Source of the DNA: Fulvia fulva
Taxonomy: Eukaryota > Ascomycota > Dothideomycetes > Mycosphaerellales > Mycosphaerellaceae
NCBI RefSeq assembly: GCF_020509005.1
Contig: NC_063024.1
Span: 868,001-932,000 of the forward strand
Reading direction: 5' to 3'
Length of the DNA: 64,000 nucleotides
Shown piece by piece: positions 57,845-64,000 of the stretch. Position 1 is the stretch's first letter; the number at the start of each line of letters is the position of its first letter. Made by a program: the position numbers and the translations under genes. The notes under the pieces are model-generated. The model was not told where the DNA came from, ran no database searches, and was given only the letters and a program-made list of their open reading frames with translations.

Positions 57845-59501
57845 TGCAATACCCACAAGACTTCGAACGACCCATCCTTTGACTCCTTTGTGCTGAACCC
57901 TACCGGATCCGGCCAGAAGCACGACATCATGTCACAATGATGGACTGACATAAAGGCCACAAGGGCTTTGTCTAGGACTGCATTTGACATGGCGTTCCGC
58001 GATGGTATTCTTGTGATAATGTGTTGGAGCAGCACATATCAAGTGGCGTCCTTCCGCTTCTCAAGTGCCTTCCGATCGTTGGAACAGCCAAATTGTGGCG
58101 TAGCGAGCACTTGCAAAGTAAAAGGGTGAGCGCGCGCGCATCGTTTCGACAGTATCCATCTCCTCTAGGGTACTCGAAGTTCCCAGCGCAGGTCATAGTC
58201 GCTGTTGCTCTGGATGTGCGGTGACCACCTCTCCTCTCAGGAGTTCCGACATCCAGCCCGGCCACTGTACAAGGTGATCGTTCAATCTGCATGGAAAGAC
58301 CTATTCCTACTACGACTTAGCAAGGTCAGTTTAATTGATATCTAGGCCAAGGGCCATGGTCTTCTTCATGCCCGGTCGAACGCGTAGGGTCGAGGCGCAA
58401 TGTCGAGGCGCAATGTCGAGGCAGTCGAGGTAAGCATCGGCCATGAGAAGTCTGTCAACGCAGACGCCACAGCCACATCGGAGAGAGGTCATATTCAACC
58501 GATCGAGCGCGTCTTGACACTTCGGTGTTTTTGATCATTGATGATGTCGCTGTGTTGTTGACGGAAGTCCCTGCGGATTGAGAGTGGTGGGTGTGTTTGA
58601 TTGGTCGAAATTCGATCACGTGAATATTGTTGCCTGAGGCCTAGTCTGCACAGAGATAGACAATGCGCCTCTCACAAAGGCATATATTGAGCTTTTGTCA
58701 AACCATGCTATTCAAACTGAACGCTGGTATCAGCAGGTGTGAGAGGATGCCAGGCCTCTGGAGATCACACCCTAACAATGGAGGCGAGATAAGCGTCATC
58801 GGGTACGATCGAAGGAACGATTCTTGCTCGATCGTTTGTGGTAAGGGTATTTCGAGGCCGTATAAGCTGCTTCGATTGTGCGAGTGCTGTGTATGGGCGT
58901 GCCATGATGCGAAAAAATCGAGTGGCAGATATGGCGAGGAGAAATAGGTACAAGATCACGTGGATTGTATGCTTTCCAGGAGGGCACGAGGTCCAGAGCT
59001 GCAGTATGATTGTGCTGAATCGTTGGTAGATAGCTTTCTTTGATGGCATTGCTTGGTATTGTTGTGGTCGCGAAATTGTTCGTCAAAGGAGAGCGTTTCC
59101 TCACAAACACCCGTCAATGGAGCGCAGTGTGGTGCGGAGAATACATTGTAGGCCCGGGCGCATTGTGTGTCGTTCGAGAAATGCCAGGTCACTCGCGCCC
59201 TCATTTTCTTATCGCTGTCAGTGGGCGGCCTTATGTTGGGCTTGTGGCTGTGTCATGGAGGACGTCTGAGAACAAATGAAAATGCCGTGCAGGTAATATA
59301 CACACCACCGATATACGTCGAGGTTCGTCCTGAGCTCTTCAAATCTCTCGGGACCCAGTACGAGCATGTCAGTGATTGGCACAGCTATCTGCTTAGCGCC
59401 GCCGAGCCATGCTTTTACCTCAGCATGCCCATGAGATCCCAGAGGCATCCTCCACGTCAAAGTAGAGACCAAGGTTCTCTAGCTCCGTATCAAGCTGCCA
59501 T
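57845..59501. other. Long gene-poor stretch
   Basis: No ORF with domain support on either strand. A 13-bp unit (GTCGAGGCGCAAT) is tandemly repeated about 2.5 times near 58389-58425. No tRNA was recognised. It includes the promoter side of the large gene and the 3' side of COX13. Confidence 0.5.
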
Positions 59502-60274
59502 TTACTCTTCGTCCTTCTTGTGGTAGTTGACCTTGGGGTTCCAGAAGAGGGTCTATGCGGGAAAGTGTTAGCCATGCCTGTCTTCCACAAATGTTATTGT
59601 CTCCCCAATCTTCCACTAATCTTCCACTCACCTTATCGCCGTCACCCCAGAAGTAGTTCTTGGTTCGGATGTTCTGGTATGGGTATTCGGTCTTCTCCTC
59701 AAGCGGTGGACCGTGAGCAACGTGCTCCCAGTGCTCGTCCCACAGCCTCCATGCGTTCACGCTGGCGATGATAAGGGAGGGGATGACGACGCTGCAGCGC
59801 GTTAGTACATGGGACTGGATGTTGCATCGTGGTGTGGTTGTGATGCGGTGTGCTGTCTGCGTAAGAAGGTGATATGGGGAGGGAACCGTACTAGATGGAG
59901 AGCTTGCGCCAGAGATCTGTAAGTAAGTTTTGTTAGCAAGCCGTCAAATTGGATTGTGATTGGAGCATGGTTGTATGGTGCGCGACACGCCTGCTCTTGC
60001 TCCTTCTCTTTCCACACGACCCCCTCCACCGCGCTGCCGCGCCCCCGGGCTCCGCTACCCCTCCCTCCCACCACCCCATAGCGCATGGCCTCATACAGTC
60101 CTGCGTGATAGACTGTTACGTACCACTCGACTCCGCGGCATGCTCCTTCACTGCCTGTCGCTCGCGGTTGAAGGCATTGTCGGCCGGGCTCTGAACACCG
60201 CCAGACTGAAGGCGGCGCTGGGTGAGCTGGCGGATGGCCGGTGTCTGTGAGCGGATCGCGCGTAGTCCGAACAT
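59502..60274 (-). CDS. cox13: Cytochrome c oxidase subunit 6A (COX13), four exons
   Basis: Exons are 60274-60124, 59916-59892, 59791-59632 and 59552-59502. Together they give 387 nt, that is 128 residues. Introns of 207, 100 and 79 bp have GT-AG ends, and the second contains TACTAAC. The N-terminus (M-F-G-L-R-A-I-R-S-Q-T...R-R-L-Q-S) is a basic mitochondrial targeting sequence. Next come A-D-N-A-F-N-R-E-R-Q-A-V-K-E-H-A, one transmembrane helix (about residues 60-77, V-V-I-P-S-L-I-I-A-S-V-N-A), W-R-L-W-D-E-H-W-E-H, and the conserved end Y-Q-N-I-R-T-K-N-Y-F-W-G-D-G-D-K-T-L-F-W-N. Subunit 6A is a nuclear-encoded regulatory subunit of respiratory complex IV in the inner membrane. Length and layout are normal and no lesion is seen. 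It diverges from the F-box gene. Confidence 0.93.
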
Positions 60275-60538
60275 CGTTGCGGTCGTGTCGGTGGTGACTT
60301 CGGTATGGGTCGTCGTGCAGTGAGGTGAGGTCAATGCGAGGTTGAAGCTTGAGTGTCGGAAACATCCGGCGCTGGAGCAGCCACGTGACACGCAGAACTA
60401 CGCCATCCTTACCTCAGCAACAGCGACTTCACTCTGGGAAGGTTCTGGACTTCTTTCATATGCGAAGCTTGCCACTTCATTATTTTCATATCATGATGAC
60501 TTAGCGATTTCTTCACGGTCCGCGTCTGGGAGCACATC
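60275..60538. promoter_or_regulatory. 264-bp divergent spacer between COX13 and the F-box gene
   Basis: The two start codons face away from each other, so this segment must hold both promoters. No specific binding site was identified with confidence. Confidence 0.5.
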
Positions 60539-61885
60539 ATGGCGCTGGACATGCAGAGCAACTGGACTGTCCGGATGGAAAAGAATCTTGATTATGTCAC
60601 CAGTGGCGGGCGTAAGAACAACGACGATGTGTCCAACGATCATCAACCCCCGAAAGTGGACGAGAAGCCCAGAGTATGGACGAGCCCAGCTGTATATCTT
60701 CCGGACGAAGTGATCATACAAATCCTGGAGTATGTCTCCCACTTCAAGGAATCACAATACACACTGGCATCATGTTGCCGCTTATCGGGACAATGGTATT
60801 CAGCGGCTGTGCCCATGCTCTATGCAAGTCCGCATCTCTACGGGAAGAACTTCGATCCGTTCGTGCAGACCGTCGTGCCGTCCAAGAACCTCCACGTCCG
60901 GAAGAGTATCCTTGCCAAGCTGGTGAAAGTCCTCGATATGCGGGGCCTCGTGCACCAAGGGAGCAAGTCTACGACCGCACGACTATTAGGGAGGACGAAG
61001 GAGAATCTGGAAGCATTCGTTGCGCCGGTAGCGACATTCGGCGATAACTGTCTGGCACCACTATCGAAATGTCCGAACCTACGGCTACTGGACCTAGCTA
61101 TGGTGTCGGAATCACCCTCACTATCACGACTCCTCCAAACAGTCTCTCACATCCAAAGCCTCACAACATTCCGCCTCCCCCGCTCCGCCGGTTTTCACGG
61201 CCAAGTCACACCCGGCTCAGTGACCTGGCCACCACGCCTAGAAAATCTCAGCCTAAGCGGCGGCATCGATGCACACTTTATGCACGGCATCGTCGCATTA
61301 CCTCCAACCCTACGAAGCCTGACTATCGAACACTGTCCAGCGGCAAAGGGATTTGCATTGATGCACCTCCTCCGCACAGCAGTCCAACCACTCCCCGAAC
61401 TGGAAATCCTGCGCCTCGCCAACCTCCCACGACTCGGCACCACAGCTCTCGATAGCGTTCTGGTGGTACTTCCCGGCCTAACGAAACTCAGCGTCAGCGT
61501 CGACTACATCTCCCCAATCCTCTTCGATCTGGATGTAGGCAGCCACAAAGAAGCTGTCGAGTACATTCCCTGCCTCCCCCATTCCGCAAGCCTCCCAACC
61601 CGGCACAGATGGACTCCCGGGCGCGTGTGCGATCTTCGAACGCTGGAGCTGACGAATAGTGGCAATCCCGGTATCGAGGACAAGATCTCACCAATTGATG
61701 TGATGATTGCATTGGATGAGGGAACTTTACCACATTTGCGGCAGGTGAGGGTTGCGAAGAGTTTGCTGTGGCATACGTCCTCTACGGCCGACGATTTGGA
61801 TGCTTTATCGGATGCGTTGAAGGAGTCGGCGGTCCAGCAGGGTGACGCGGAGAGTGCGATGGGGGTGTGGACTTTCGATGGATGA
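60539..61885 (+). CDS. F-box protein with leucine-rich region
   Basis: A single-exon ORF of 448 residues. An F-box spans about residues 54-97 (L-P-D-E-V-I-I-Q-I-L-E-Y-V...C-C-R-L-S-G-Q-W-Y-S-A-A-V-P-M-L-Y). It is followed by leucine-rich segments (C-P-N-L-R-L-L-D-L-A; L-E-N-L-S-L-S-G; L-R-S-L-T-I-E-H-C; L-E-I-L-R-L-A-N-L) spread over residues 180-330. F-box proteins recruit substrates to SCF ubiquitin ligases through Skp1, and the leucine-rich part normally binds the substrate, which is unknown here. There is no signal peptide and no sign of damage. The start at 60539 gives the full F-box with a 50-residue disordered leader; M5 is an alternative start. Confidence 0.85.
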   Translation: MALDMQSNWTVRMEKNLDYVTSGGRKNNDDVSNDHQPPKVDEKPRVWTSPAVYLPDEVIIQILEYVSHFKESQYTLASCCRLSGQWYSAAVPMLYASPHLYGKNFDPFVQTVVPSKNLHVRKSILAKLVKVLDMRGLVHQGSKSTTARLLGRTKENLEAFVAPVATFGDNCLAPLSKCPNLRLLDLAMVSESPSLSRLLQTVSHIQSLTTFRLPRSAGFHGQVTPGSVTWPPRLENLSLSGGIDAHFMHGIVALPPTLRSLTIEHCPAAKGFALMHLLRTAVQPLPELEILRLANLPRLGTTALDSVLVVLPGLTKLSVSVDYISPILFDLDVGSHKEAVEYIPCLPHSASLPTRHRWTPGRVCDLRTLELTNSGNPGIEDKISPIDVMIALDEGTLPHLRQVRVAKSLLWHTSSTADDLDALSDALKESAVQQGDAESAMGVWTFDG

Positions 61886-62489
61886 GGTGATGATATTGAC
61901 GATGTAGTATGATGGAATGAACAATTAACGACAAAAGCTCTCCACGCCAAGAAGGATCTCTCGCCCACCGTGTGCATCTCAAAATGAATCCGATGGCCAC
62001 TTGAAAGGCCTTGAGGAGTTGTGTGGCGGCGGGCGCTTGTTCCGCGAACGTTGCGGCTGCATTGTTGAATGCCATATCGTTCGGATGTTTGGAAAGGTGA
62101 GATGTAACTTTAGGATCAAGCGGATGCCTATCAAACTGAGACTTGGCGTTACTACCTAGCACAAGGCGACGTTGCATGCGAATCCCGCTACCTTGTCGGG
62201 GGAAACTTCAGCCGCGGAATGACAGACTACGCGCCGCTTTATCTGAAAGCGTCGGCCCTGAAGATGTGTGTTCGTAGCGAGCTTGCCAGTCACACCGGAG
62301 ATAGGAGCAGGTTCATTGCTGATCATGCAGATTACTTAGCGGCTGCAAGCAGACGACTCACAGCCTACAGATTAGAAAGAACTAAAATTTCACTGTCCCT
62401 CTTCAGAATGCCACCGGTCGTCTGCGACACCAATCACTAGGGTAGGCAGATACCGATACGACACCTCAAGCCAGCGCACTATGGAAGCA
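61886..62489. other. Spacer between the F-box and cysteine-rich genes
   Basis: No supported gene. On the minus strand a short frame from ATG 62074 (M-A-F-N-N-A-A-A-T-F-A-E-Q-A-P) runs into the 3' end of the F-box gene. It looks protein-like only for about 30 residues and is not called. Confidence 0.45.
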
Positions 62490-64000
62490 TTAGCAAACGC
62501 CGTTCCAGCACAATCTGTTGCGGGTGATACATACGCATTCATCGCCACCTAAGCACAGGCCGATCAAAGTGGAGCAGACAGGTGCGGGCGCTTGGCACAC
62601 AGCGTTCACGCATGCGTTGCTCGAGCATTGTGAGTTTCCAGTGCATGGTGAGCCATTAGGTGCGGGTGCTGGTGTCCGTGGTTGACACACTAGGTCCAAG
62701 CAAACCTGGCCATCCGAGCAGTCTGCATCTACGGTGCAGAACGAGGGCGGGACTTGACATGTGCCGCTCTGGCAGGTGGTGCCGTCGCAGCAATCTGGGT
62801 CAGAAGAGCATTGCTCATTGGCGAGATTGCAGACTGGCGCAGGCGTCGAGCAAGTCTGGTCGGATCTGCATGTTTGTCCAGCGTCACACTAGAAATGATG
62901 TTGTTAGCATGGCCGTGAATGAGTCAGTGTGATCGCGAATACTCACGCATTTAGTACCGCAGACCGGTCCCTTGTCAGTGCAATCGAGAACAGGAGTCCC
63001 AATCGTGCACGTGTTGCTGTTGCATTTTATTCCATCACACTTGATAGGTTAGTGAGCGGTACCGTCCAAGTTCCTCGCCAATTTTGTGACTTACGCAATT
63101 CTTGTCTTCACGGCAGTACTGGCCAGCAACGACACAACCACAAGTACCCAATCGAGTGCTGCTACCTGGGAGCGCACAGACGTCGGTACACTGGGAACAG
63201 AATGTAAGTCGGCTGCGTTGGTGAGGATTGAGATAGACTTACGCAAGATCCATCACCGGACATGCACAGTGCGCCAAATGACTTGCAGACAGGTGCAGGC
63301 GTAGAGCAAGTGTTATCCGATCCGCAGGTCTGGCCTAGACCACAGCACGTAGTACCACAGACAGGTCCCTGACCGGTGCAGTCAGGTGCAGGCGTAGAGC
63401 AAGTGTTATCCGATCCGCAGGTCTGGCCTAGACTACAGCACGTAGTACCACAGACAGGTCTTTGGCCAGTGCAATCCGGTGGAGGTGTAGAGCAAGTATT
63501 ATCCGACCCGCATGTCTGACCAGGATAACAGCAAACAGCGCCACAAACTGGTCCTTTCCCGCTGCAATCAGGGGTGGGAATCGTGATCTTCGGCTTGCAA
63601 ATCCCACGAGCGGCCAGAGCAGCTCTCTTCTTGTGCTTTATGTTGCGAAGCGTGATGTCAGCACAGTTGTCGCTGCAACAGTCTTCGTTCTTGGTGCACA
63701 TGCTTAGATTTCCCCCGCAGGCCGGTGGGGGCGTAGAGCAAGTGAAATCCGATCCGCAGGTTTGGCCTAGTTCGCAGCACCCCCTGGCGCACACCGGTCC
63801 TTGACCGGTGCAATCAGGGACGGGCCCACAAGACCCAATTGGACCGATGATCCCTCCAAAACTGAACCTGGGGGGGATGCAGTTGTTGCTGCAACAGTCT
63901 GCGTTCTTGAGACAGTCGGCAGTTTCTTGGCTACAGCTCGATTGGCACTCTCCATTCGAGCAGGTTTCTCCTTTGGCGCAGCAGTTGGTACCGCAGACTG
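62490..64000 (-). CDS. Modular cysteine-rich protein, 5' end beyond the window
   Basis: Four exons are visible: 64000 (partial)-63243, 63190-63095, 63039-62947 and 62888-62490. The introns are 52, 55 and 58 bp with GT-AG ends. The protein is built of small Cys-rich modules. A 31-residue module (D-C-T-G-x-x-P-V-C-G-T-T-C-C-x-L-G-Q-T-C-G-S-D-N-T-C-S-T-P) occurs three times in tandem with an exact 93-bp period (boundaries near 63292, 63385, 63478) and again in diverged form near 63724, interleaved with C-x(5-6)-D-C-C modules. Linkers are Pro-rich (S-T-P-A-P). Such proteins are normally secreted and disulfide-bonded, but the signal peptide would lie outside the window. No enzyme domain is seen and the function is unknown; a cell-wall, adhesion or host-interaction role is only a guess. 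Confidence 0.75.

Noticed and set aside
59802..60365. 187-codon minus-strand ORF
   Set aside because: It overlaps COX13 exons 1-2 and intron in another frame; low-complexity His/Arg/Gly-rich shadow.
61504..61977. 157-codon minus-strand ORF under the F-box gene
   Set aside because: Antisense shadow of the C-terminal half of the F-box protein.
1..64000. CRISPR arrays, rRNA or tRNA genes
   Set aside because: No spaced short repeats of that type and no cloverleaf-compatible segment were recognised; the organism is a eukaryote.

Overview
The window comes from the nuclear genome of a filamentous ascomycete (Pezizomycotina). This rests on the RIP signature (CpA/TpG strongly depleted, TpA enriched, coding frames full of TAG and TAA at former CAG, CAA and TGG codons), on short GT-AG introns with TACTAAC-like branch points, on a four-exon COX13 gene, and on fungal retroelement families. 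No tRNA, rRNA, CRISPR array or prokaryotic operon was seen.

Positions 1-47094 are one nested stack of transposons, and most layers can be delimited by target-site duplications (TSDs). The bottom layer is a Tad-like LINE on the + strand (LINE A, 1-1527 and 44056-47094). A Copia-type LTR retrotransposon (1533-44050, TSD GTATA, two 234-bp LTRs) sits inside it. The Copia element was then interrupted four times: by a second Tad-like LINE on the minus strand (about 3360-8322); by a 235-bp solo LTR (9338-9572, TSD TAGAC); by a 29,364-bp head-to-tail array of a chromodomain Ty3/Gypsy element (10029-39392, TSD ATATT, six 519-bp LTRs alternating with five 5,250-bp internal regions, unit exactly 5,769 bp); and, inside its own 3' LTR, by a 2,371-bp non-autonomous LTR element (41554-43924, TSD GCTAG). 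LINEs, Copia and Ty3 are heavily RIP-mutated and dead. The solo LTR and the 2.4-kb element are nearly untouched. The 2.4-kb element carries an intact gag on the minus strand and, antisense to it, an intact ORF with a Zn(II)2Cys6-type cysteine pattern and a predicted coiled coil.

Positions 47084-54570 hold gene-like sequence next to the repeat stack. A small lectin-like ORF takes its stop codon from the LINE A tail. It is followed by five diverged copies of one gene family, tentatively SMI1/KNR4 (SUKH)-like. Only one copy (49576-50487) is intact. The others carry a single nonsense codon, a 10-bp frameshifting insertion, a nonsense codon plus an insertion, or multiple lesions with an internal duplication.

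Positions 54928-64000 are more ordinary euchromatin. A large multi-exon gene with a HicA-like C-terminal region has an in-frame TGA. COX13 (59502-60274) and an F-box gene (60539-61885) diverge from a shared 264-bp spacer. The last gene is a cysteine-rich modular protein (62490 to beyond 64000, minus strand) whose visible introns all fall between two Cys codons.

The most notable signals are the post-RIP LTR-LTR unequal-recombination array with hybrid internal LTRs, the gag-plus-antisense zinc-cluster retroelement, and the decayed paralogue cluster beside the repeat block.
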